This document shows, piece by piece, positions 52,858-64,000 of a stretch of 64,000 bases of DNA. The translations under genes were made by a program, and so were the position numbers. The notes beneath the pieces are model-generated. The model was not told the DNA's origin. It was given only the letters and a program-made list of their open reading frames with translations, and did no database searches. Numbering within the stretch: the first letter of the stretch is position 1; each line of letters starts with the position of its first letter. The DNA comes from Hydractinia symbiolongicarpus (lineage: Eukaryota; Cnidaria; Hydrozoa; Anthoathecata; Hydractiniidae). Location: NCBI RefSeq assembly GCF_029227915.1, contig NC_079888.1, positions 21,494,001 to 21,558,000 on the forward strand. Direction: 5' to 3'.

Positions 52858-54738
52858 AATTATGATAAAAAAGTAAGTTTTTTATTGTGGGACCTATCTT
52901 AACCATTATCGCGCGCTGAGGAAATAGCGACAGTTTCAAAACTACATTTCATTGACTACATTTCATTGACTTTCCAACGGTGTCAGTCTGTTTGAGTTAC
53001 AACGGTTGGGTCACATATTCGTACCAACATGTATTTAGCGATATTTTTCTGATATTTCTAGGTTGCATCGCTTTTAACTATGAAACGATTGACTGTGGGA
53101 CTTAATTGAGCTAACTTTGGACTGTCACCTGATAAATGTGATAAAGGAGACAATTGCACTCCAAGAAAAAACATTCTTCTTAATTTGACATGATTGCCCA
53201 AACTCAGCGATTACACTGGGCTCTGTGGTAGCGCTTCATTTAAGAATTATGATAAAAAAAGTAAGTTTTTTATTGTGGGACCTATCTTAACCATTATCGC
53301 GCGCTGAGGAAATAGCGACAGTTTCAAAAACTACATTTCATTGACTTTCCAACGGTGTCAGTCCGTTTGAGTTTCAACGGTTGTGTCACATATTCGTAAC
53401 AACATGTATTTAGCGATATTTATTTGATATTACTAGGTTGCATCGCTTTTAACTATGAAACGATTGACTGTGGGACTTAATTGAGCTAACTTTGGACTGT
53501 CACCTGATAAATGTGATAAAGGAGACAATTGCACTCCAAGAAAAAACATTCTTCTTAATTTGACATGATTGCCCAAACTCAGCGATTACACTGGGCTCTG
53601 TGGTAGCGCTTCATTTAAGAATTATGATAAAAAAGTAAGTTTTTTATTGTGGGACCTATCTTAACCATTATCGCGCGCTGAGGAAATAGCGACAGTTTCA
53701 AAAACTACATTTCATTGACTTTCCAACGGTGTCAGTCCGTTTGAGTTTCAACGGTTGTGTCACATATTCGTACCAACATGTATTTAGCGATATTTTTTTG
53801 ATATTACTAGGTTGCATCGCTTTTAACAATGAAACGTTGACTGTGGGACTTAATTGAACTAACTTTGGACTGTGACCTGAAAAATGTGATAAATGAGACA
53901 ATTGGACTCCAAGAAAAAACATTCTTCTTAATTTGACATGATTGCCCAAACTCAGCGATTACACTGGGCTCTGTGGTAGCGTTTCATTTAAGAATTATGA
54001 TAAAAAAAGTAAGTTTTTTATTGTGGGACCTATCTTAACCATTATCGCGCGCTGAGGAAATAGCGACAGTTTCAAAAACTACATTTCATTGACTTTCCAA
54101 CGGTGTCAGTCCGTTTGAGTTTTGACGGTTGTGTCACATATTCGTACCAACATGTATTTAGCGATATTTATTTGATATTACTAGGTTGCATCGCTTTTAA
54201 CAATGAAACGTTGACTGTGGAACTTAATTGAACTAACTTTGGACTGTGACCTGATAAATGTGATAAATGAGACAATTGGACTCCAAGAAATAACATTCTT
54301 CTTAATTTGACGTGATTGCCGGAACTCAGCGATTACACTGGGCTCTGTGGTAGCGCTTCATTTAAGAATTAAGATAAAAAGTCATTTTTTTATTGTGGGA
54401 CCAATCCTAGCCAATATCTCGCGCTGAAGAAATAGCGACAGTTTCAAAAACTACATTTCATTGACTTTCTAACGGTGTCAGTCCGTTTGAGTTACAACAG
54501 ATGGGTCACATATTCGTACCAACATGTATTTAGCGATACTTTTTTGATATTACTAGGTTGCATCGCTTTTAACAATGAAACGTTGACTGTGGGACTTAAT
54601 TGAACTAACTTTGGACTGTGACCTGACAAATGTGATAAATGAGACAATTGGACTCCAAGAAATAACATTCTTCTTAATTTGACGTGATTGCCGGAACTCA
54701 GCGATTACACTGGGCTCTGTGGTAGGGCTTCATTTAAG
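52858..54738. repeat. Five-monomer unit, copy 2 (1881 bp)
   Basis: Tandem copy of 50977-52857. The junction near 52858 joins GTAGGGCTTCATTTAAGAAT to TATGATAAAAAAGTAAG, a mosaic not found inside the units. Its last two monomers also serve as the start of the next 5-monomer series. Confidence 0.86.
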
Positions 54739-55997
54739 AATTAAGATAAAAAAGTCATTTTTTATTGCGGGACCAATCCTATCCATTATCTCGCGCTGAA
54801 GAAATAGCGGCAGTTTCAAAAACTACATTTCATTGACTTTCTAACGGTGTCAGTCCGTTTGAGTTACAACAGTCGGGTCACATATTCGTACCAACATGTA
54901 TTTAGCGATATTTTTCTGATATTACTAGGTCGTATCGCTTTTAACAATGAAACGATTGACTGTGGGACTTAATTGAGCTAACTTTGGACTGTGACCTGAT
55001 AAATGTGATAAATGAGACAATTGGACTCCAAGAAATAGCATTCTTCTAAATTTTACGTGATTGCCGGAACTCAGCGTTTACACTGGGCACTGTGATCGCG
55101 CTTCATTTAAAAATTAAGCTAAAAAAAGTCATTTTTTTACTGTAGGACCTATCCTAGCCGTTATCGCGCGCTGAAGAAATAACGACAGTTTCAAAAACTA
55201 CATTTCATTGGCTTTCTAACGGTGTCAGTCCGTTTGAGTTACAACGGTGGCGTCACATATTCGTACCAATATGTATTTAGCGATATTTTTCTGATATTAC
55301 TAGGTTGCATCGCTATTAACAATGAATCGATTGACTGTGGGACTTAATTGAGCTAACTTTGGACTGTGACCTGATAAATGTGATAAATGAGACAATTGGA
55401 CTCCAAGAAATAACATTCTTGTTAATTTGATGTGATTGCCGGAACTCAGCGATTACACTGGGCACTGTGGTATCGCTTCATTTGAAAATTAAGCTAAAAA
55501 AATCATTTATTTACTGTGGGACCTATCCTAGCCGTTAGCGCACGTTGAAGAAAAAGCGACAGTTTCAAGAACTACATTTCATTGACTTTCTAACGGTGTC
55601 AGTCTGTTTGAGTTACAACGGTTGGGTCACATATTCGTACCAACATGTATTTAGCGATATTTTTCTGATATTACTAGGTTGCATCGCTTTTAACTATGAA
55701 ACGATTGACTGTGGGACTTAATTGAGCTAACTTTGGACTGTCACCTGATAAATGTGATAAAGGAGACAATTGGACTCCAAGAAAAAACATTCTTCTTAAT
55801 TTGACATGATTGCCCAAACTCAGCGATTACACTGGGCTCTGTGGTAGCGCTTCATTTAAGAATTATGATAAAAATAGTAAGTTTTTTATTGTGGGACCAA
55901 TCTTAACCATTATCGCGCGCTGAGGAAATAGCGACAGTTTCAAAAACTACATTTCATTGACTTTCCAACGGTGTCAGTCCGTTTGAGTTTCAACGGT
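54130..55997. repeat. Five-monomer unit, second series, copy 1 (1868 bp)
   Basis: This block matches 55998-57865 at 1868 bp. Markers are ACAACAGTCGGG near 54868/56736, CTAAATTTTACGTG near 55046/56914, GCGTTTACACTGG near 55074/56942, CTGTGATCGCGC near 55090/56958, CCAATATGTATTT near 55266/57134 and AATGAATCGATTG near 55320/57188. A visible difference is GGTGGCGTC (55246) versus GGTGGGGTC (57114). Confidence 0.85.
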
Positions 55998-57865
55998 TGT
56001 GTCACATATTCGTACCAACATGTATTTAGCGATATTTATTTGATATTACTAGGTTGCATCGCTTTTAACAATGAAACGTTGACTGTGGAACTTAATTGAA
56101 CTAACTTTGGACTGTGACCTGATAAATGTGATAAATGAGACAATTGGACTCCAAGAAATAACATTCTTCTTAATTTGACGTGATTGCCGGAACTCAGCGA
56201 TTACACTGGGCTCTGTGGTAGCGCTTCATTTAAGAATTAAGATAAAAAGTCATTTTTTTATTGTGGGACCAATCCTAGCCAATATCTCGCGCTGAAGAAA
56301 TAGCGACAGTTTCAAAAACTACATTTCATTGACTTTCTAACGGTGTCAGTCCGTTTGAGTTACAACAGATGGGTCACATATTCGTACCAACATGTATTTA
56401 GCGATACTTTTTTGATATTACTAGGTTGCATCGCTTTTAACAATGAAACGTTGACTGTGGGACTTAATTGAACTAACTTTGGACTGTGACCTGACAAATG
56501 TGATAAATGAGACAATTGGACTCCAAGAAATAACATTCTTCTTAATTTGACGTGATTGCCGGAACTCAGCGATTACACTGGGCTCTGTGGTAGGGCTTCA
56601 TTTAAGAATTAAGATAAAAAAGTCATTTTTTATTGCGGGACCAATCCTATCCATTATCTCGCGCTGAAGAAATAGCGGCAGTTTCAAAAACTACATTTCA
56701 TTGACTTTCTAACGGTGTCAGTCCGTTTGAGTTACAACAGTCGGGTCACATATTCGTACCAACATGTATTTAGCGATATTTTTCTGATATTACTAGGTCG
56801 TATCGCTTTTAACAATGAAACGATTGACTGTGGGACTTAATTGAGCTAACTTTGGACTGTGACCTGATAAATGTGATAAATGAGACAATTGGACTCCAAG
56901 AAATAGCATTCTTCTAAATTTTACGTGATTGCCGGAACTCAGCGTTTACACTGGGCACTGTGATCGCGCTTCATTTAAAAATTAAGCTAAAAAAAGTCAT
57001 TTTTTTACTGTAGGACCTATCCTAGCCGTTATCGCGCGCTGAAGAAATAACGACAGTTTCAAAAACTACATTTCATTGGCTTTCTAACGGTGTCAGTCCG
57101 TTTGAGTTACAACGGTGGGGTCACATATTCGTACCAATATGTATTTAGCGATATTTTTCTGATATTACTAGGTTGCATCGCTATTAACAATGAATCGATT
57201 GACTGTGGGACTTAATTGAGCTAACTTTGGACTGTGACCTGATAAATGTGATAAATGAGACAATTGGACTCCAAGAAATAACATTCTTGTTAATTTGATG
57301 TGATTGCCGGAACTCAGCGATTACACTGGGCACTGTGGTATCGCTTCATTTGAAAATTAAGCTAAAAAAATCATTTATTTACTGTGGGACCTATCCTAGC
57401 CGTTAGCGCACGTTGAAGAAAAAGCGACAGTTTCAAGAACTACATTTCATTGACTTTCTAACGGTGTCAGTCTGTTTGAGTTACAACGGTTGGGTCACAT
57501 ATTCGTACCAACATGTATTTAGCGATATTTTTCTGATATTACTAGGTTGCATCGCTTTTAACTATGAAACGATTGACTGTGGGACTTAATTGAGCTAACT
57601 TTGGACTGTCACCTGATAAATGTGATAAAGGAGACAATTGGACTCCAAGAAAAAACATTCTTCTTAATTTGACATGATTGCCCAAACTCAGCGATTACAC
57701 TGGGCTCTGTGGTAGCGCTTCATTTAAGAATTATGATAAAAATAGTAAGTTTTTTATTGTGGGACCAATCTTAACCATTATCGCGCGCTGAGGAAATAGC
57801 GACAGTTTCAAAAACTACATTTCATTGACTTTCCAACGGTGTCAGTCCGTTTGAGTTTCAACGGT
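55998..57865. repeat. Five-monomer unit, second series, copy 2 (1868 bp)
   Basis: Tandem copy of 54130-55997. It shares the AAAATAGTAAGTTTT variant at about 57738 with 55870. Boundaries are uncertain by up to a few tens of bases because neighbouring units are alike. Confidence 0.83.
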
Positions 57866-58590
57866 TGTGTCACATATTCGTACCAACATGTATTTAGCGA
57901 TATTTATTTGATATTACTAGGTTGCATCGCTTTTAACAATGAAACGTTGACTGTGGAACTTAATTGAACTAACTTTGGACTGTGACCTGATAAATGTGAT
58001 AAATGAGACAATTGGACTCCAAGAAATAACATTCTTCTTAATTTGACGTGATTGCCGGAACTCAGCGATTACACTGGGCTCTGTGGTAGCACTTCATTTA
58101 AGAATTAAGATAAAAAGTCATTTTTTTATTGTGGGACCAATCCTAGCCAATATCCCGCGCTGAAGAAATAGCGACAGTTTCAAAAACTACATTTCATTGA
58201 CTTTCTAACGGTGTCAGTCCGTTTGAGTTACAACAGATGGGTCACATATTCGTACCAACATGTATTTAGCGATATTTTTTAGATATTACTAGGTTGCATC
58301 GCTTTTATCAATGAAACGTTGACTGTGGGACTTAATTGAACTAACCATAAACTGTGACCTGACAAATGTGATAAATGAGACAATTGGACTCCAAGAAATA
58401 ACATTCTTCTTAATTTGACGTGATTGCCGGAACTCAGCGATTACACTGGGCTCTGTGGTAGGGCTTCATTTAAGAACTAAGATAAAAAAGTCATTTTTTA
58501 TTGCGGGACCAATCCTATCCATTATCTCGCGCTGAAGAAATAGCGGCAGTTTCAAAAACTACATTTCATTGACTTTCTAACGGTGTCAGT
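57866..58590. repeat. Five-monomer unit, second series, partial copy 3
   Basis: The first two monomers repeat again at 1868 bp (GTGGAACTTAATTG at 56084/57952, GACCTGACAAATG near 56486/58354, GTAGGGCTTCATTTAAG near 56590/58458). They have extra substitutions, including TTTTTTAGATATTAC near 58275 and CTAACCATAAACTG near 58340. Similarity to the unit ends by about 58600, where ACAACGGTTGGG replaces ACAACAGTCGGG. Confidence 0.75.
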
Positions 58591-59950
58591 CCGTTTGAGT
58601 TACAACGGTTGGGTCACATATTTGTACCAACATGTATTTAGCGATATTTTTCTGATATTACTAGGTTGCATCGGTTTTAACTATGAAACGATTGACTGTG
58701 GGACTTAATTGAGCTAACTTTGGACTGTCACCTGATAAATGTGATAAAGGAGACAATTGGACTCCAAGAAAAAACATTCTTCTTAATTTGACATGATTGC
58801 CGAAACTCAACGATTACACTGGGCTCTGTGGTAGCGCTTCATTTAAGAATTATGATAAAAAAAGTAAGTTTTTTATTGTGGGACCAATCTTAACCATTAT
58901 CGCGCGCTGAGGAAATAGCGACAGTTTCAAAAACTACATTTCATTGACTTTCCAACGGTGTCAGTCCGTTTGAGTTTCAACGGTTGTGTCACATATTTTT
59001 ACCAACATGTATTTAGCGATATTTTTTTGATATTACTAGGTTGCATCGCTTTTAACAATGAAACGTTGACTGTGGGTCTTAATTGAACTAACTTTGGACT
59101 GTGCCCTGATAAATGTGATAAATGAGACAATTGGACTCCAAGAAATAACATTCTTCTTAATTTGACGTGATTGCCGGAACTCAGCGATTACACTGGACAC
59201 TGTGGTAGCGCTTCATTTAAGAATTAAGATAAAAAAGTCATCTTTTTATTGTGGGACCAATCCTAGCCGTTATCGCGCGCTGAAGAAATAGCGACAGTTT
59301 CAAAAACTACATTTCAATGGCTTTCTAACGGTGTCAATCCGTTTGAGTTACAACGGTTGGGTCACATATTCGTACCAACATGTGTTTAGCGATATTTTTC
59401 TGATATTACCTGGTTGCATCGCTTTTAACAATAAAAACGATTGACTGTGGGACTAAATGGAGCTAACTTTGGACTGTGACCTGATCAATGTGATAAATGA
59501 GACAATTGGACTCCAAGAAATAACATTCTTGTTAATTTGATGTGATTGCCGGAACTCAGCGATTACACTGGGCACTGTGGTAGCGCTTCATTTGAAAATT
59601 AAGCTAAAAAAAGTCATTTTTTACTGTGGGACTTATCCTAGCCGTTAGCGCGCGTTGAAGAAAAAGCGACAGTTTCAAAAACTACATTTCATTGACTTTC
59701 TAACAGTGTCAGTTCCTTTGAGTTACAACGGTTGGGTCACATATTCGTACCAACATGTATTTAGCGATATTGTTCTGATATTACTAGGTGGCATCACTTT
59801 TAACTATGAAACGATTGACTGTGGGACTTAATTGAGCTAACTTTGGACTGTCACCTAATAAATGTGATAAATGAGACAATTGGACTCCAAGAAATAACAT
59901 TCTTCTTAATTTGACGTGATTGCCGGAACTCAGCGATTACACTGGACTCT
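58591..59950. repeat. Mixed monomers before the terminal seven-monomer pair
   Basis: About 3.6 monomers. The unit near 59190 resembles the one near 59940 (GTCATCTTTTTATTG, and CAATGGCTTTC versus CAATATGGCTTTC) at a spacing of about 750 bp, pointing to a local two-monomer relationship. GACTAAATGGAGC at 59451 and 60200 supports this. No gene is seen. Confidence 0.7.
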
Positions 59951-62573
59951 GTGGTAGCGCTTCATTTAAGAATTAAGATAAAAAAGTCATCTTTTTATTG
60001 TGGGACCAATCCTAGCCGTTATCGCGCACTGAAGAAATTGCGACAGTTTCAAAAACTACATTTCAATATGGCTTTCTAACGGTGTCAGTCCGTTTGAGTT
60101 ACAACGGTTGGGTCACATATTCGTACCAACATGTGTTTGGCGATATTTTTCTGATATTACTTGGTTGCATCGCTTTTAACAATGAAACGATTGACTGTGG
60201 GACTAAATGGAGCTAACTTTGGACTGTGACCAGATAAATGTGATAAATGAGACAATTGGACTCCAAGAAATAACATTCTTGTTAATTTGATGTGATTGCC
60301 GGAACTCAGCGATTACACTGGGCACTGTGGTAGCGCTTCATTTGAAAATTAAGCTGAAAAAAGTCATTTTATTACTGTGGGACCTATCCTAGCCGTTAGC
60401 GCGCGTTGAAGAAAAAGCGACAGTTTCAAAAACTACATTTCATTGACTTTCTAACAGTGTCAGTCCCTTTGAGTTACAACGGTTGGGTCACATATTCGTA
60501 CCAACATGTATTTAGCTATATTTTTCTGATATTACTAGGTTGCATCGCTTTTAACTATGAAACGATTGACTGTGGGACTTAATTGAGCTAACTTTGGACT
60601 GTCATCTGATAAATGTGATAAAGGAGACAATTGGGCTCCAAGAAAAAACATTCTTCTTAATTTGACATGATTGCCGAAACTCAGCGATTACACTGGGCTC
60701 TGTGGTAGCGCTTCATTTAAGAATTATGATAAAAAAAGTAAGTTTTTCAATGTGGGACCAATCTTAACCATTATTGCGCACTGAGGAAATAGCGACAGTT
60801 TCAAAAACTACATTTCATTGACTTTCCAACGGTGTCAGTCCGTTTGAGTTTCAACGGTTGTTTCACATATTCGTACCAACATGTATTTAGCGATATTTTT
60901 TTGATATTACTAGGTTGCATCGCTTTTAACAATGAAACGTTGACTGTGGGACTTAATGGAACTAACTTTGGACTGTGACCTGATAAATGTGATAAATGAG
61001 ACAATTGGACTCCAAGAAATAACATTCTTCTTAATTTGACGTGATTGCCGGAACTCAGCGATTACACTGGACTCTGTGGTAGCGCTTCATTTAAGAATTA
61101 AGATAAAAAAGTCATCTTTTTATTGTGGGACCAATCCTAGCCGTGATCGCGGGCTGAAGAAAAAGCGACAGTTTCAAAAATTACATTTCATTGACTTTCT
61201 TACAGTGTAAGTCCCTTTGAGTTACAACGGTTGGGTCACATATTCGTACCAACATGTATTTAGCGATATTGTTCTGATATTACTAGGTTGCATCGCTTTT
61301 AACTATGAAAGGATTGACTGTGGGAATAAATGGAGCTAACTTTGGACTGTGACCTGATAAATGTGATAAATGAGACAATTGGACTCCAAGAAATAACATT
61401 CTTCTAAATTTGACATGATTGCCGGAACTCAGCGTGTACACTGGGTACTGTGATAGCGCTTCATTTAAAAATTAAGCTAAAAAAAGTCATTTTTTTACTG
61501 TGGGACCTATCCTAGCCGTTAGCGCGCGTTGAAGAAAAAGCGACAGTTTCAAAAACTACATTTCATTGACTTTCTAACAGTGTCAGTCCCTTTGAGTTAC
61601 AACGGTTGGGTCACATATTCGTACCAATATGTATTCAGCAATATTTTTCTGATATTACTAGGTTGCATCGCTTTTAACAATGAAACGATTGACTGTGGGA
61701 CTTAATTGAGCTAACTTTGGACTGTGACCTGATAAATGTGATAAATGAGACAATTGGACTCCAAGAAAAAACATTCTTCTTAATCTGACATGATTGCCGA
61801 AACTCAGCGGTTACACTGGGCTCTGTGGTAGCGCTTCATTTAAGAATTAAGATAAAAAAGTCATCATTTTATTGTGGGACCAATCCTAGCCGTGATCGCG
61901 GGCTGAAGAAAAAGCGACAGTTTCAAAAACTACATTTCATTGACTTTCTAACAGTGTAAGTCCCTTTGAGTTACAACGGTTGGGTCACATATTCGTACCA
62001 ACATGTATTTAGCGATATTGTTCTGATATTACTAGGTTGCATTGCTTTTAACAATGAAACGATTGACTGTGGGACTTAATTGATCTAACTTTGGACTGTG
62101 ACCTGATAAATTTGATAAATGAGACAATTGGACTCCAAGAAATAACATTCTTGTTAATTTGATGTGATTGCCGGAACTCAGCGATTACACTGGGCACTGT
62201 GGTAGCGCTTCATTTGAAAATTAAGCTAAAAAAAGTCATTTTTTTACTGTGTGACCTATCCTAGCCGTTATCGCGCGCTGAAGAAATAGCGACGGTTTCA
62301 AAAATTACATTTCATTGGCTTTCTAACCGTGTCAGTCCGTTTGAGTTACAACGGTTGGATCACATATTCGTACCAACATGTATTTAGCGATATTTTTCTG
62401 ATATTACTAGGTTGCATCGCTTTTAACAATGAAACGATTGACTGTGGGACTTAATTGAGCTAACTTTGGACTGTGACCTGATAAATGTGATAAATGAGAC
62501 AATTGGACTCCAAGAAATAACATTCTTGTTAATTTGATGTGATTGCCGGAACTCAGCGATTACACTGGGCACT
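59951..62573. repeat. Seven-monomer unit, copy 1 (2623 bp)
   Basis: This block matches 62574 onward at 2623 bp: CAATATGGC at 60064/62687, TGTGTTTGGCG near 60131/62754, GACCAGATAAATG near 60228/62851, GTCATTTTATTACTG near 60362/62985, GTTGTTTCACATATTC near 60857/63480 and GAAAGGATTGACTGTGGGAA near 61307/63930. Confidence 0.87.
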
Positions 62574-64000
62574 GTGGTAGCGCTTCATTTAAGAATTAAG
62601 ATAAAAAAGTCATCTTTTTATTGTGGGACCAATCCTAGCCGTTATCGCGCACTGAAGAAATTGCGACAGTTTCAAAAACTACATTTCAATATGGCTTTCT
62701 AACGGTGTCAGTCCGTTTGAGTTACAACGGTTGGGTCACATATTCGTACCAACATGTGTTTGGCGATATTTTTCTGATATTACTTGGTTGCATCGCTTTT
62801 AACAATGAAACGATTGACTGTGGGACTAAATGGAGCTAACTTTGGACTGTGACCAGATAAATGTGATAAATGAGACAATTGGACTCCAAGAAATAACATT
62901 CTTGTTAATTTGATGTGATTGCCGGAACTCAGCGATTACACTGGGCACTGTGGTAGCGCTTCATTTGAAAATTAAGCTGAAAAAAGTCATTTTATTACTG
63001 TGGGACCTATCCTAGCCGTTAGCGCGCGTTGAAGAAAAAGCGACAGTTTCAAAAACTACATTTCATTGACTTTCTAACAGTGTCAGTCCCTTTGAGTTAC
63101 AACGGTTGGGTCACATATTCGTACCAACATGTATTTAGCTATATTTTTCTGATATTACTAGGTTGCATCGCTTTTAACTATGAAACGATTGACTGTGGGA
63201 CTTAATTGAGCTAACTTTGGACTGTCATCTGATAAATGTGATAAAGGAGACAATTGGGCTCCAAGAAAAAACATTCTTCTTAATTTGACATGATTGCCGA
63301 AACTCAGCGATTACACTGGGCTCTGTGGTAGCGCTTCATTTAAGAATTATGATAAAAAAAGTAAGTTTTTCAATGTGGGACCAATCTTAACCATTATCGC
63401 GCACTGAGGAAATAGCGACAGTTTCAAAAACTACATTTCATTGACTTTCCAACGGTGTCAGTCCGTTTGAGTTTCAACGGTTGTTTCACATATTCGTACC
63501 AACATGTATTTAGCGATATTTTTTTGATATTACTAGGTTGCATCGCTTTTAACAATGAAACGTTGACTGTGGGACTTAATGGAACTAACTTTGGACTGTG
63601 ACCTGATAAATGTGATAAATGAGACAATTGGACTCCAAGAAATAACATTCTTCTTAATTTGACGTGATTGCCGGAACTCAGCGATTACACTGGACTCTGT
63701 GGTAGCGCTTCATTTAAGAATTAAGATAAAAAAGTCATCTTTTTATTGTGGGACCAATCCTAGCCGTGATCGCGGGTTGAAGAAAAAGCGACAGTTTCAA
63801 AAACTACATTTCATTGACTTTCTTACAGTGTAAGTCCCTTTGAGTTACAACGGTTGGGTCACATATTCGTACCAACATGTATTTAGCGATATTGTTCTGA
63901 TATTACTAGGTTGCATCGCTTTTAACTATGAAAGGATTGACTGTGGGAATAAATGGAGCTAACTTTGGACTGTGACCTGATAAATGTGATAAATGAGACA
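62574..64000. repeat. Seven-monomer unit, copy 2, cut by window end
   Basis: About 1.43 kb of a tandem copy of 59951-62573 is present before the window stops. The junction near 62574 joins a GGGCACTGTGG 5' part to the TTTAAGAATTAAGAT and GTCATCTTTTT 3' part. At full length the copy would run about 1.2 kb past the window end. Confidence 0.85.

Larger units (their letters stand above)
1..64000. repeat. Satellite DNA array, about 375-bp monomer, about 171 head-to-tail copies
   Basis: The same AT-rich unit recurs from the first to the last base. The phase word GAAACG(A)TTGACTG begins at 1, 376 (variant), 751, 1124, 1499, 1874, 2248, 2623, 2997, 3372, 3747 and 4121, and continues at steps of 373-375 bp to the end. 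All copies have the same orientation. No interruption longer than about 15 bp is visible, and there is no unique DNA, transposon or gene. Copies differ by substitutions at a limited set of linked diagnostic sites and by small indels, and fall into a few recurring haplotypes. Nearly every copy carries one CAATTG and one ACATGT word, so the period is regular. The start phase is arbitrary because neither array edge is in the window. A centromeric or pericentromeric location is inferred from array length and higher-order structure. I do not recognise the family. Confidence 0.97.

Noticed and set aside
618-63648. Reverse-strand open frames of 60-83 residues, and forward frames of 75-84 residues (for example 15382-15609 and 19986-20240), as genes
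   Set aside because: They recur at repeat spacing, open or close through single-base indels between subtypes, have no ribosome-binding or gene context and no domain. Most monomers of the same sequence have the frame interrupted.
1-64000. CRISPR array or bacterial repeat region
   Set aside because: The 375-bp unit is contiguous with the next copy and there are no unique spacers. Unit length and higher-order structure are those of eukaryotic satellite DNA.
1-64000. Ribosomal DNA spacer subrepeats or another gene-associated tandem repeat
   Set aside because: No rRNA, tRNA, histone or other gene sequence appears anywhere in 64 kb, so there is no support for a gene-spacer origin.

Overview
The whole 64-kb window is one uninterrupted satellite DNA array. 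It consists of about 171 head-to-tail copies of an AT-rich monomer of about 375 bp, all in the same orientation. I see no protein-coding gene, RNA gene, transposon or unique-sequence spacer, and both window ends lie inside the array. The short open frames, such as a recurring 74-residue reverse-strand frame, are by-products of the repeat. The lack of introns, genes or spacers and the multi-kb higher-order structure indicate eukaryotic centromeric or pericentromeric heterochromatin. CpG dinucleotides are not depleted: I count about 16 per monomer by eye, near expectation for about 38-39% GC. That argues weakly for a genome with little CpG methylation, such as many invertebrates. I cannot name the species or match the satellite to a published family.

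Monomer layout, using positions 1-375 as reference: a 5' segment with two GGACT-type words and a TTGG-ACT-CCAA mini-hairpin at 73-83; a central A7-GTCA-T7 dyad at 173-190; a GCGCGC-containing GC island near 217; three alternating AACGG/CCGTT words at 270-299; and a T-rich 3' end. Words shared in the same order by the two halves (AGCGAT, CGCTT, GTGGGAC) suggest the monomer descends from a dimer of subunits of about 170 and 205 bp.

Array layout. 1-2040: mixed monomers. 2041-5786: a tandem pair of a 5-monomer unit (1873 bp), identical wherever I compared it. 5787-9681: mixed monomers, the first part collinear with 376-1640. 9682-22782 and 22783-34007: a block duplicated in tandem (13,101 bp and 11,225 bp), with copy-specific expansions inside. 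These are a 7-monomer duplication (2625 bp) at 12931-18180, a two-monomer alternation at 11.9-17.3 kb, and a 4-monomer duplication (1497 bp) at 28513-31506. 34008-35130: mixed. 35131-39950: a 7-monomer duplication (2610 bp). 39951-42370: more divergent monomers, including one shortened to 329 bp. 42371-43880: a 2-monomer duplication (750 bp). 43881-50976: monomers collinear with parts of 28-37 kb at offsets near 15.65 and 14.15 kb. 50977-58590: a ladder of 5-monomer units (1881 and 1868 bp). 58591-59950: mixed. 59951 to the end: a 7-monomer duplication (2623 bp) whose second copy runs off the window.

Nothing here works as a set of genes. The biology is the array's structure: nested unequal-exchange events with repeat numbers of 2, 4, 5, 7 and about 35 monomers, layered on one another. 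Block boundaries are placed only to the nearest diagnostic substitution, so they are uncertain by tens of bases.
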